From positions 1-25,665 of the forward strand of contig CANPWR010000007.1 in assembly GCA_947584825.1 (NCBI GenBank): DNA of 25,665 bases. The letters are read 5' to 3'. Positions 8,711-15,607 of the stretch are shown piece by piece; positions within the stretch are counted from its first letter, which is position 1, and each line of letters starts with the position of its first letter. The notes beneath the pieces are model-generated. The model did not search any database and was not told the DNA's origin. It worked only from the letters and a program-made list of their open reading frames with translations. Made by a program: the position numbers and the translations under genes. Origin of the DNA: an uncultured Clostridia bacterium (GTDB lineage: Bacteria > Bacillota > Clostridia > Oscillospirales > Ruminococcaceae).

Positions 8711-10093
8711 CTATACGGTAAGAGTTCCTGTTTCAGATTTCTTTAGAAGTAAAATCTGCTCTTCTGCTCCCGTTTCACAGTTAACATAAACCAGAACTTC
8801 CTGATCATTATTCGTCTTGCATTTAACCTCATAACACAAGGTTTCTACTTCCCCGTCAGACGGGATTAAAGCCTTTTGTACCTGCTCCACAGTCAATCTA
8901 GGTGAAACAGTCTTTTTAGCCTGCTCCTCTGTTATCTTAGCATTCGCAAGCTGTCTTGTCTTGTGATTTGTCAAAAATCCTCTTCCGTCAAAGCCAAGAA
9001 TTTCACCGTTGTCCATTGCAACATTTACCTTTATCAAATCAGTGTAATAAATAACGCCGTTTTCTTTGTATGCAAAGTTTATAGTGCATACATTGCCGAC
9101 CGTTTCATAGTAAGTCGACTGCATATTGTATATGCCAAGCTCGTCAAGATAACTCTTTGCGTAATTTACTGCCTCTTCGTTCTCGATATTTTTTTCATTT
9201 ACATCACGGTTTCTTATCATATAGGAACAATATCCGCCGTTCTTAGTTATCGCAACTGTTGTTTTTTCTCCGTCAACATCACTTTCAAAAACGTATGACG
9301 GCATTTTTCCGTCCTCATTATTTGCAAGCTTTAAGTTGTTCTCCTGTACGACAGATACCTCTCCTGCACGCCTTTTTGCCCTTTTTTCAGTAACCTCATT
9401 CTTGCCCTTTATCATTTCAGGCTGTTTTTCAAGAATGTGATCAGAGAAAGGTCCGTCATAAATTAGAGTAGGATAATCCTCCGAGTTTTGTTCAACGCTT
9501 CCAAGATTCAATCCCGTTCTAACTGCGTCTCCGTTATCGCTTTTAATATCATCTTCTGATATCTTACTTATTTTTGAAACGGTTTTATATGAAAGCTCTT
9601 CTCCGTTTCCTCTTACGCTCTGCTCAATCTCCCAAAGCTTGTTCTTAAGCTCTTCTGAATAATTACATAACTTTTCTAATGTCTGATATTCTTCATCGGT
9701 GATCTTTTCGCCCCTTTCAAGCTTTTTACAAAGGCTGACAGCATAGTTTCCTACTTGTGATAAAAACTTGTTTGCACCCTCTAAGCTTTGCTCTGACGCT
9801 GTAAGCTGTGATAATGACGCCTTAGCTGCTGCGGAATCTAAAAGCAAATCGTTTGATATTGAACCCATCATATTAGACGTTCCCGAATACAATCCCTTTT
9901 GAAGTGATGTATTTATATTATCCGCCGATGTTGACAAGTCCTCGATTGCCTTCAAATAATTATACTCAAGCGCCAACTCTGCCTTTTTCGCTCTGATTCC
10001 GAATACCAATATAATCGCAAACAACAAAAGTAATATTGCTGTTGCAAATGTTACTATACGAGCTATTGCTCGTTTACTCATGTGTGAAGTCAT
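8711..10093 (-). CDS. ypeB: Spore germination protein YpeB
   Basis: YpeB is a spore membrane protein needed to place and stabilise the cortex-lytic enzyme SleB in Bacillus. Seen in 460 residues: a short cytoplasmic start, one membrane span (about 12-33, IVTFATAILLLLFAIILVFG), a long mainly helical region with the family pattern of a coiled outer domain (EYNYLKAIEDLSTSADNINT), a Lys/Arg-rich linker, and C-terminal PepSY-like repeats (from about 255; EEAVNYAKSYLDELGI, EEQAKKTVSPRLT). Shine-Dalgarno AAAGGGAG is 9 nt before the ATG at 10093. The length fits the family. The odd point is context: sleB, its usual partner, is not beside it; instead eno follows 38 nt downstream. Sporulation-sigma control is expected but no convincing promoter could be assigned. 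Confidence 0.9.
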   Translation of the reverse strand: MTSHMSKRAIARIVTFATAILLLLFAIILVFGIRAKKAELALEYNYLKAIEDLSTSADNINTSLQKGLYSGTSNMMGSISNDLLLDSAAAKASLSQLTASEQSLEGANKFLSQVGNYAVSLCKKLERGEKITDEEYQTLEKLCNYSEELKNKLWEIEQSVRGNGEELSYKTVSKISKISEDDIKSDNGDAVRTGLNLGSVEQNSEDYPTLIYDGPFSDHILEKQPEMIKGKNEVTEKRAKRRAGEVSVVQENNLKLANNEDGKMPSYVFESDVDGEKTTVAITKNGGYCSYMIRNRDVNEKNIENEEAVNYAKSYLDELGIYNMQSTYYETVGNVCTINFAYKENGVIYYTDLIKVNVAMDNGEILGFDGRGFLTNHKTRQLANAKITEEQAKKTVSPRLTVEQVQKALIPSDGEVETLCYEVKCKTNNDQEVLVYVNCETGAEEQILLLKKSETGTLTV

Positions 10094-10280
10094 AATAGTT
10101 TTCTCCCTTTTAAAGATATTTGAAACTATTATTTCCTCAGCATTAAAATTTATACACGCTTAAGCTATTAAATGAATTTGTAAAATTTATCAAAATTACT
10201 TTAAGACGTTTTTATTATATATTAATAATGTGAAAAGTAATTTTATATCTTCATCGTCAAGATTTCATTTCATTTGTTTT

Positions 10281-10320
10281 CATATGTGAACCGCATATTT
10301 AATATTACGTTCCACATATG
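10281..10320. repeat. Inverted repeat upstream of the second RHH gene (operator candidate)
   Basis: CATATGTG (10281-10288) and CACATATG (10313-10320) are perfect inverted arms. The match continues inward as AAC / GTT with one extra C, so 11 positions per arm. Arm centres are 32 bp apart, about three helical turns, and the right arm ends 30 bp before the extended -10 at 10351. This suits binding by a dimer of dimers, as RHH proteins often do. Function is inferred. Confidence 0.5.
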
Positions 10321-10350
10321 ATACAATTTCAAGTAAAATATATGAATTTA

Positions 10351-10359
10351 TGATATAAT
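10351..10359 (+). promoter_or_regulatory. Extended -10 promoter of the second RHH gene
   Basis: TGATATAAT (10351-10359) is a perfect TGn-TATAAT element, 30 nt before the start codon. No good -35 is present, which is compatible with an extended -10 promoter. Confidence 0.65.
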
Positions 10360-10389
10360 CTACATAAAAATCAGGAGGTGTTAAGACTC

Positions 10390-10575
10390 ATGTGGAAAAT
10401 ACAGAAGGGTTGCGATCCTGTAAGAAAATCGTTTCGTTTGCCTGAAGAACTTGTGAAAAAAATAGAAACTCTTGCATTTAATAACAATTTATCTATCAAC
10501 CAGTTAGTAATACAATGTTTAAATTATGCAGTAAACAATTTAGATAACAAAACAGAAAATAACGAAAAAAAGTAA
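10390..10575 (+). CDS. Ribbon-helix-helix (CopG/Arc-like) DNA-binding protein, 61 aa
   Basis: The product starts MWKIQKGCDPVRKSFRLPEE: a beta strand RKSFRLP (about residues 12-18), helix 1 (EELVKKIETLAFNNN), a turn with LSINQ, and helix 2 (LVIQCLNYAVNNLD), followed by a polar tail. This is a clear RHH layout. A GTG at 10378 overlaps the Shine-Dalgarno AGGAGG (10373-10378), so the ATG at 10390 (11 nt after it) is chosen. No toxin partner is adjacent. The gene has its own promoter, an inverted repeat upstream and a terminator, so it looks like a self-contained, possibly self-regulated unit. It could also act on the divergent ypeB. It differs in sequence from the RHH protein at 3490. Confidence 0.78.
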   Translation: MWKIQKGCDPVRKSFRLPEELVKKIETLAFNNNLSINQLVIQCLNYAVNNLDNKTENNEKK

Positions 10576-10600
10576 GAGAAAAATCTGTCTCTTACTTTTT
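10567..10600. terminator. Bidirectional terminator between the RHH gene and clpC
   Basis: A perfect 13-bp stem pairs AAAAAGTAAGAGA (10567-10579) with TCTCTTACTTTTT (10588-10600), 8-nt loop. The left arm overlaps the RHH stop codon. The reverse strand also carries a long T run, so it should stop clpC transcripts too. Confidence 0.9.
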
Positions 10601-10657
10601 ATATTGCTTTAACACGTTACTTGCGTCTTTTTATTTCTTTCTTCTTGCATCCGATAA

Positions 10658-13045
10658 TTAAGCATTCAGCCTTAATCTGCTTTCGTTCTCGACCTCAAAT
10701 CTGTCGCCTGAAACTAATAGCCTGAGAGATTTACATTCAATCCCCGAGAGAAACTCATCAGTAATGAGATTTTCTATATTCCGCCTGATTATTCGTGAAA
10801 TCTCTCTTGCTCCGTATTCATTTGAATATCCGTCACGGCTTAGCTTTTTTGCAACATCAGCATTATATGAAAGCTTAATACCAAGCGCTTTGCATCTGTC
10901 TGCTAGCTTTTTAAGCTCAAGACCTGCAATTTCAACCAGATTTTCGTCGGTAAGCATATCAAAAGTAATTATTTCATCTATTCGATTGATAAGTTCAGGA
11001 GAAAAAATCTTTTTCAGTTCAGCTTTCATTTCCTTGTCGTTATGGCTGTTTGTTCTTACAGTCTGAGAAAATCCAAAAGAGCTGTCTTTGATTATTTTTC
11101 TTGCACCGATGTTTGACGTCATAATTATAATCGTATTCTTAAATGATACCCTCCGTCCTTTAGAATCGGTAAGAAAACCGTCCTCAAGAATTTGTAGAAG
11201 TATATTCAGTATATCGGGGTGTGCCTTTTCAATTTCGTCGAATAAGACAAGAGAATACGGCTTTCTTCTAACCCTTTCTGTGAGCATACTTCCGTTAGGA
11301 GCGTCAAAGCCGACATATCCAGGAGGCGAGCCGATAATTTTTGAAACGCTGTGTCTCTCCATAAATTCAGACATATCAAGCCTTATCATATTATTTTCAC
11401 CGCCGAAAATCTCATCTGCAAGCGCTTTAGCAAGCGCAGTTTTACCTACTCCGCTTGAACCGAGAAAAACAAATGAACCTATGGGTCTGGATGCGTCCTT
11501 TAGACCGACTCTGCCGCGTTTTATAGCAAAGGAAACCGCTTCAATAGCACGGCTTTGTCCAACAACTTTTTTAGAAAGATTTTCCTGAAGCGAACAAAGC
11601 TTTAAACGCTCACTTTTTTTAATTGTTTCCAATGGAACAGAAACGATACTTGAAATACGTTTGTCTATGTCTATTTTTAAAACTCTTTTTGCGGTACTGC
11701 TGAACGATTGGCTATAGGTTTGAGACAGCTTATCCAGATAGTCGTTTTTACTGATTTTTCCTAAAACATAATCGTTAAACACCTCATACATTTCACCCGT
11801 GCTGATATTATCACTTGCACTGCTCTCAAGGTGGACATAAGCACAGGCTTCATCAATGATGTCAATGGCTTTGTCAGGAAAGTGTCTGTCTGTCAGGTAC
11901 CTGCCTGATAGCTTTACCGCTTCAGAAATCGCCTCGTCGGTAATTTTAAGACCGTGAAATGCCTCATATTTAGGAATGATACCTTTCAATATCTTTATAG
12001 TAGTCTTTTCATCAGGCTCATCAACCTTGACAGTCTGAAAGCGCCTTTCGAGCGCCGAATCCTTTTCAATATGCGTTCTGTATTCATCAAAAGTAGTAGC
12101 ACCTATAATGCTTATTTCACCCCTGGCAAGAGCAGGTTTCAAAATATTTGCAGCATCAATAGCTCCCTCTGCCGCACCGGCGCCTATAATGTTGTGAATT
12201 TCATCAATGAAAAGTATAATACCGCTCGACCTTTTTGCCTCTTTTATACAATATTTCAAACGCTCTTCAAAATCTCCTCTATACTTTGCACCTGCCAAAA
12301 GTTCGGTAATATCAAGAGTGAAAATCCTTTTTCCCTGTAAAGACGAGGGGACCTCCTTTTTATATATTCTTTGTGCAAGAGCTTCGACTATTGCAGTTTT
12401 TCCTACACCTGCTTCACCTACAAGACAGGGATTATTCTTTTGCCTTCTTGACAAAATAGCGATAACCTGATTGATTTCGTTATCACGTTCCAACACAGGA
12501 TCAAAGCTATCAGCAGTCTCTTTCACTGTAAGCTCTCTGCCGTATTTTGAAAGATATTTCAGCTTTTCGGTATTCTGTTTAAAGAAAGCAATATCTGCTT
12601 TCCCGATCGTCGAGCAATCATTATAGATCTTCGAAACAGGAATATCAAGCTCCTCTAATATCTGCATTGCCTGAGAATTCCCCTGTCTTAGCATAAGCAT
12701 TAAAAGATGCTCTGTTCCGCACTGCTTTGAACCCAGACTTTTTGATAACGACAAAGCTCCGTTCACTATTTTTTCAGCAGTAGGCGTTAAACAGTCCTCA
12801 TAGTCTTCGAGCCGACACGGAGTTCCTATTCCGACCAGTTCCTCAAGCTTTTCTAGGACATCATTTTTGTTTACACCGTTTCTTATCAGTACAATGGAAG
12901 CCGTACAGCTTCCGTTTTCCAAAAAGGACAACAAAATATGTTCGCTTCCAACATAAGTATGTCCCAATTTACCTGCGATATTTCTAGCGTCATCTAAAAT
13001 TTCTCTACACTTTTTAGTAAGTTCTTCAGAATTAAAATTGTTCAT
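10658..13045 (-). CDS. clpC: ClpC-type AAA+ unfoldase, short linker without a UVR motif
   Basis: A Hsp100/Clp ATPase of 795 residues that would unfold proteins for ClpP. Domains: double Clp N-repeat (about 1-145); first AAA+ module with Walker A GEAGVGKT (210-217), Walker B FIDEIH (279-284) and arginine finger ALERRF (331-336); second module with Walker A GSSGVGKT (529-536) and Walker B LFDEIEKA (601-608). An FGF tripeptide (657-659) lies where ClpC proteins carry the ClpP-docking loop, so ClpP partnership is likely. The stretch between modules (about 408-470) is shorter than in Bacillus ClpC and shows no UVR motif. No ctsR, mcsA or mcsB is adjacent and no CtsR or CIRCE operator is seen upstream. 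Shine-Dalgarno AAGGGAG is 8 nt before the ATG. Family certain; ClpC rather than ClpE or ClpB inferred from domains. Confidence 0.88.
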   Translation of the reverse strand: MNNFNSEELTKKCREILDDARNIAGKLGHTYVGSEHILLSFLENGSCTASIVLIRNGVNKNDVLEKLEELVGIGTPCRLEDYEDCLTPTAEKIVNGALSLSKSLGSKQCGTEHLLMLMLRQGNSQAMQILEELDIPVSKIYNDCSTIGKADIAFFKQNTEKLKYLSKYGRELTVKETADSFDPVLERDNEINQVIAILSRRQKNNPCLVGEAGVGKTAIVEALAQRIYKKEVPSSLQGKRIFTLDITELLAGAKYRGDFEERLKYCIKEAKRSSGIILFIDEIHNIIGAGAAEGAIDAANILKPALARGEISIIGATTFDEYRTHIEKDSALERRFQTVKVDEPDEKTTIKILKGIIPKYEAFHGLKITDEAISEAVKLSGRYLTDRHFPDKAIDIIDEACAYVHLESSASDNISTGEMYEVFNDYVLGKISKNDYLDKLSQTYSQSFSSTAKRVLKIDIDKRISSIVSVPLETIKKSERLKLCSLQENLSKKVVGQSRAIEAVSFAIKRGRVGLKDASRPIGSFVFLGSSGVGKTALAKALADEIFGGENNMIRLDMSEFMERHSVSKIIGSPPGYVGFDAPNGSMLTERVRRKPYSLVLFDEIEKAHPDILNILLQILEDGFLTDSKGRRVSFKNTIIIMTSNIGARKIIKDSSFGFSQTVRTNSHNDKEMKAELKKIFSPELINRIDEIITFDMLTDENLVEIAGLELKKLADRCKALGIKLSYNADVAKKLSRDGYSNEYGAREISRIIRRNIENLITDEFLSGIECKSLRLLVSGDRFEVENESRLRLNA

Positions 13046-13240
13046 ATGCCGGTCTCCCTTTTATAATATACCTACAGCAATATTTTCTTTTCAATGATGT
13101 TATAAAAACAGACATTTTACTGTGTTTTACATAGCTGTTGAATTAATAACAGTTAAGCCCTTTTAGAATAAGTTTTGGCAAAACCGTTAAAATTATTCTT
13201 TATATATTTTATGCAGCTTATATTTGTCTGTAACACTTTT
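13046..13240. other. Intergenic stretch, no gene seen
   Basis: AT-rich sequence between the clpC start and the promoter of the Cys-rich mini-gene. It must hold the clpC promoter, but no pair of hexamers at a workable distance stands out, and no heat-shock operator (CtsR direct repeats or CIRCE) was found. No ORF with a ribosome site is visible. Confidence 0.5.
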
Positions 13241-13268
13241 TTGAAAATACCATACACTGTATTATAAA
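13241..13268 (+). promoter_or_regulatory. Probable sigma-A promoter of the Cys-rich mini-gene
   Basis: TTGAAA (13241-13246), 16-bp spacer, TATAAA (13263-13268). Transcription would begin near 13275, leaving a leader of about 105 nt that holds two hairpins. Confidence 0.55.
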
Positions 13269-13273
13269 GCAAA

Positions 13274-13338
13274 ATTATTCGTCAGAATGACAGAATAATC
13301 TACTTCTGCCAAATGGCTGCCCGGCAGCCTTGCAGAAG
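13274..13338 (+). promoter_or_regulatory. Structured 5' leader: two consecutive hairpins before the Cys-rich mini-gene
   Basis: Hairpin 1: ATTATTCGTCA (13274-13284) pairs with TGACAGAATAAT (13288-13299), 11 bp with one bulged A and a GAA loop. Hairpin 2: outer stem CTTCTGC (13303-13309) with GCAGAAG (13332-13338), inner stem GGCTGC (13315-13320) with GCAGCC (13324-13329), CCG loop, unequal internal loop. Hairpin 2 is GC-rich in an AT-rich intergenic region. Neither is followed by a T run, so they are not terminators; a cis-regulatory or stabilising role is inferred. Confidence 0.55.
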
Positions 13339-13380
13339 ACGCTTTATAAAATTCTATACATTGAAAAGGAGTGCGTACTA

Positions 13381-13503
13381 ATGGGATGCTCAAACTGCTC
13401 ATGGATTATCATTTTAATCCTTATCTTATTCTGCTGCGGTAACAACGCTTTCGGTAACAACGGCTGTGGCTGCGGTAACGACTGCGGATGCGGATGCAAC
13501 TAA
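13381..13503 (+). CDS. Cys/Gly-rich 40-residue membrane mini-protein
   Basis: The product is MGCSNCSWIIILILILFCCG followed by a 20-residue tail of Gly, Asn and Cys. It has nine cysteines (3, 6, 18, 19, 29, 31, 35, 37, 39). Residues 8-17 form a short hydrophobic segment; the tail carries a CGC-type repeat. It resembles the tiny Gly/Cys-rich proteins often labelled 'chorion class high-cysteine' in gut clostridia and, in size and layout, tiny sporulation membrane proteins such as YjcZ; both comparisons are from memory. Shine-Dalgarno AAAGGAG (13365-13371) is 9 nt before the ATG, and the gene has a promoter, structured leader and terminator. Thiol cross-linking or metal binding would fit the cysteines but is not shown. 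Confidence 0.82.
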   Translation: MGCSNCSWIIILILILFCCGNNAFGNNGCGCGNDCGCGCN

Positions 13504-13525
13504 AAAACAGTTAACACTATAAAAG

Positions 13526-13552
13526 ACCTGAAGAATTATCTTCAGGTTTTTT
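13526..13552 (+). terminator. Terminator after the Cys-rich mini-gene
   Basis: ACCTGAAG (13526-13533) pairs with CTTCAGGT (13540-13547), 6-nt loop, followed by six T. It isolates this mini-gene from the next. Confidence 0.88.
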
Positions 13553-13594
13553 ACTTTTGTTATAAATAAATCAACTATGCAAATAATAACTGAG

Positions 13595-13623
13595 TTGACA
13601 GGCTATTCTGATTGTTGTATAAT
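13595..13623 (+). promoter_or_regulatory. Perfect-consensus sigma-A promoter of the 50-residue gene
   Basis: TTGACA (13595-13600), exactly 17 bp, TATAAT (13618-13623). The leader to the start codon at 13719 is about 90 nt. Confidence 0.85.
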
Positions 13624-13718
13624 GTCTTTAAAGAGAAACAAAATACATAAAGAATATATACTGGATCTTGTAAAACAAAACAGTACGGTATCAGAACAAA
13701 AGAAAGGTTGGGTTATTT

Positions 13719-13871
13719 ATGGAAAACAAATCAGAGGGCAAAGGCTTTTGGCTTATATTAAGTGCACTTGTTGTAATTGCAGCATCATCAGTTTATTTTG
13801 TATATAAATTAATGAGCAATAAGGCTTATAATGAAAAGTGGCAGGATTATGACGAGTGCGGAATAATGTAA
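13719..13871 (+). CDS. Small single-span membrane protein, 50 aa, function unknown
   Basis: The product reads MENKSEGKGF, then a hydrophobic span (about residues 11-31, rich in Leu, Val, Ala and Ile), then a polar C-terminus ending YNEKWQDYDECGIM. A Shine-Dalgarno-like AAAGG (about 13703-13707) precedes the ATG by about 11 nt. The gene is too short for standard ORF calling but has a consensus promoter and a clear terminator on either side, which argues that it is real. One tail cysteine (residue 47) is present. Not recognised; it follows the Cys-rich mini-gene as an independent unit. A longer frame beginning at 13577 overlaps it and is rejected because that frame starts upstream of this promoter and its internal ATG lies in the -10. 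Confidence 0.7.
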   Translation: MENKSEGKGFWLILSALVVIAASSVYFVYKLMSNKAYNEKWQDYDECGIM

Positions 13872-13888
13872 TCAAAACCAATTAGATG

Positions 13889-13915
13889 AGCGGAACAGAT
13901 TGTTCCGCTTTTTTA
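13889..13915 (+). terminator. Terminator after the 50-residue gene
   Basis: AGCGGAACA (13889-13897) pairs perfectly with TGTTCCGCT (13901-13909), 3-nt loop, followed by a T run to 13915. Confidence 0.92.
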
Positions 13916-13924
13916 TTAAAAAAT

Positions 13925-13946
13925 AAGCAGAAGCTCACTTCTGCTT
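13925..13946 (-). terminator. Terminator after the putative metal permease
   Basis: A 9-bp stem pairs 13925-13933 with 13938-13946 (AAGCAGAAG / CTTCTGCTT), 4-nt loop. On the minus strand it is followed by ATTTTTT, 9 nt past the permease stop codon. Confidence 0.85.
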
Positions 13947-13954
13947 AAATATTT

Positions 13955-14836
13955 CTAACTCAATCCCACAGCATTTAAAATAATACCTGTTAAAACAGCC
14001 GACGCATATAAAATACCACATATTAAAAAGTTCTGCTTCATATGTTTTTTGTTTGTTTTGAAAAGCACTAGCAATCCCAGTCCTGCACTTGTACAAAGTC
14101 CTGCTATAGCTGAACCGAAGGACAATATTCCTTCCTCTAGGTATAACTGAGTGATTATTACCGACGACGCACAGTTCGGAATAAATCCTACCAATGCCGA
14201 AACAAACGGCTGAAAGAAGTTGTCACTCATCATAAAACCGGCAATAACTTCCTCTCCGACAAAATAAATAGCAGCATTAAGTACCAGAGTAATTATGAAC
14301 ACAAATAAAGATATATTGGCTGTATGTATTAATGCCGAAAATAGAATTCCATGTTCGTCACAGCCGCAATTCTCACAAAGCTCGTGAAAATGGTTTTCGT
14401 TATCCGATAATTTATTTCTGCTTATAAACTTATAGATCATATCGACCAATATTCCCACTAAAACCGCTGCAGCTATTTTTATAACGATCAGCTTCCACAA
14501 AGCGGAAACCTTTTCGGGATTTGCAATAAGCATTGGTATTGCTTCATCACTTGTCGCAATAAATACAGCAATAATCGTTCCTAATGAAATAACCTTACCT
14601 GAGTAGAGATTAGCGGCGGCAGCTGACACTCCGCACTGTGGAACTATACCTATTACAGCTCCACCTAGAGGTCCGAAAGGTCCCAGCTTTTTAAACGCTT
14701 TTTCAATCTTGTCTGAGGACGCATGCTCCATATATTCAATTAAGATATAAACGCCAAACAAAAAGGGTATCATAAACAATGTATCCTTTAATGCGTCAAT
14801 AACAATATCAATTAAAGTATGAATTATTCTAAACAC
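13955..14836 (-). CDS. Putative heavy-metal/manganese permease (ArsP_2-like, PF11449)
   Basis: A polytopic membrane protein of about 293 residues. It has two matching halves: GAVIGIVPQCGVSAAAANLY (59-78) and SALVGFIPNCASSVIITQLY (213-232), both carrying a G-x-[IV]-P-x-C motif. Between them a cytoplasmic loop holds HFHELCENCGCDEHG (149-163), a His/Cys cluster suited to metal binding. FIATSDEAIP (92-101) is typical of this family, variously labelled arsenic efflux or manganese transporter; the substrate cannot be told from sequence. It follows the gtrA-like gene by 33 nt and is probably co-transcribed. The start is uncertain: the annotated GTG at 14836 lies only 2 nt after AAAGGA, and no better in-frame start is seen before Met21/22. 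Confidence 0.78.
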   Translation of the reverse strand: MFRIIHTLIDIVIDALKDTLFMIPFLFGVYILIEYMEHASSDKIEKAFKKLGPFGPLGGAVIGIVPQCGVSAAAANLYSGKVISLGTIIAVFIATSDEAIPMLIANPEKVSALWKLIVIKIAAAVLVGILVDMIYKFISRNKLSDNENHFHELCENCGCDEHGILFSALIHTANISLFVFIITLVLNAAIYFVGEEVIAGFMMSDNFFQPFVSALVGFIPNCASSVIITQLYLEEGILSFGSAIAGLCTSAGLGLLVLFKTNKKHMKQNFLICGILYASAVLTGIILNAVGLS

Positions 14837-14869
14837 CGTCCTTTGTTTATAACTGTCTTAAACAGTCTA

Positions 14870-15439
14870 TTAAACTCTTTTTCGGAAAACTATCAGCTTG
14901 CTTATTATATAGTTTGACACAAGAACAACAAACTGTGCAATAATTTTCATAATCATTTCATTAAAGTTCAGTACTGATACAAATAATACAAGTATAGCTG
15001 TTTCTAAAAGGAAAGTTGCGAATCTTCCGCCGAAAAAGGAAGCCATTTGCTTGAAAAAGGCTTTCCAAGTATCTGTCGGAGAGTTAAATACCCATATTCT
15101 GTTTGTGAAAAAAGCAAATAGTACCGCACAGATCCACGATATAGCATTGGTCAGTACGACTTTAACGCTGTAAACGCTTCCTAAAATCAAGATATTTAAA
15201 TCAGTTCTGATAAACAGCTCAGAAAGCCAAAAAGTCAGAATACTAACAATAGTTGTCAACCCGCCAAAAAACAAATATAGTAGTACCGATTTGTTTTTGA
15301 TATAAAATCCCTCAAACACTGAAAACGGCTTGACATGCATTATTCTGTCAAAAATATCAGGAGTTATTTCGTTTTTGTTTACAGCATTATCAAAAGCCTT
15401 TTTTTCAATAGCACGATTTTGCTTTTCCTTTGTATTCAT
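14870..15439 (-). CDS. GtrA-like membrane protein
   Basis: A 189-residue protein of the GtrA/DPMS family (PF04138), small four-span proteins thought to help move or hold polyprenyl-linked sugars for envelope glycosylation. A 50-residue polar N-terminus precedes four hydrophobic spans; the first reads LLYLFFGGLTTIVSILTFWL, and the second is followed by the family motif FAFFTNRIWVF. Shine-Dalgarno AGGAG is 6 nt before the ATG, and a promoter TTGACT-N17-TATAAT lies upstream. It is the first gene of a two-gene unit with the metal permease, an odd pairing. No glycosyltransferase is adjacent; the YfhO-family gene at 3868 is a conceivable functional partner, which is inference only. Confidence 0.85.
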   Translation of the reverse strand: MNTKEKQNRAIEKKAFDNAVNKNEITPDIFDRIMHVKPFSVFEGFYIKNKSVLLYLFFGGLTTIVSILTFWLSELFIRTDLNILILGSVYSVKVVLTNAISWICAVLFAFFTNRIWVFNSPTDTWKAFFKQMASFFGGRFATFLLETAILVLFVSVLNFNEMIMKIIAQFVVLVSNYIISKLIVFRKRV

Positions 15440-15477
15440 AAAATTCTCCTATATTAAAACTACAATATTAATAACTT

Positions 15478-15506
15478 ATTATACCGTAAAAAACAAAAGC
15501 AGTCAA
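15478..15506 (-). promoter_or_regulatory. Sigma-A promoter of the gtrA-like/permease unit
   Basis: Minus strand TTGACT (15506-15501), 17-bp spacer, TATAAT (15483-15478), 38 nt upstream of the start codon. Confidence 0.78.
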
Positions 15507-15523
15507 GCAAAACAACCCAATAA

Positions 15524-15552
15524 TTGCATTTTTATAAATAATATGATATACT
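15524..15552 (+). promoter_or_regulatory. Sigma-A promoter of the CNNM/CorC-type gene
   Basis: TTGCAT (15524-15529), 17-bp spacer, TATACT (15547-15552) with TG at 15544-15545 (extended -10 TGATATACT). It lies back to back with the gtrA promoter. Confidence 0.72.
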
Positions 15553-15607
15553 TACTAATAATATTTTTACCAGTCTGATAAAAACGTAAATATTGAAAGG
15601 ATAAAAA

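Noticed and set aside
13046..13240. CtsR or CIRCE heat-shock operator before clpC
   Set aside because: No GGTCAAA-type direct repeat and no TTAGCACTC/GAGTGCTAA inverted repeat is present.
13577..13807. 76-codon frame overlapping the 50-residue membrane-protein gene
   Set aside because: It begins upstream of the TTGACA-TATAAT promoter, its next ATG falls in the -10 element, and it has no ribosome site; the shorter frame has promoter, ribosome site, membrane span and terminator.
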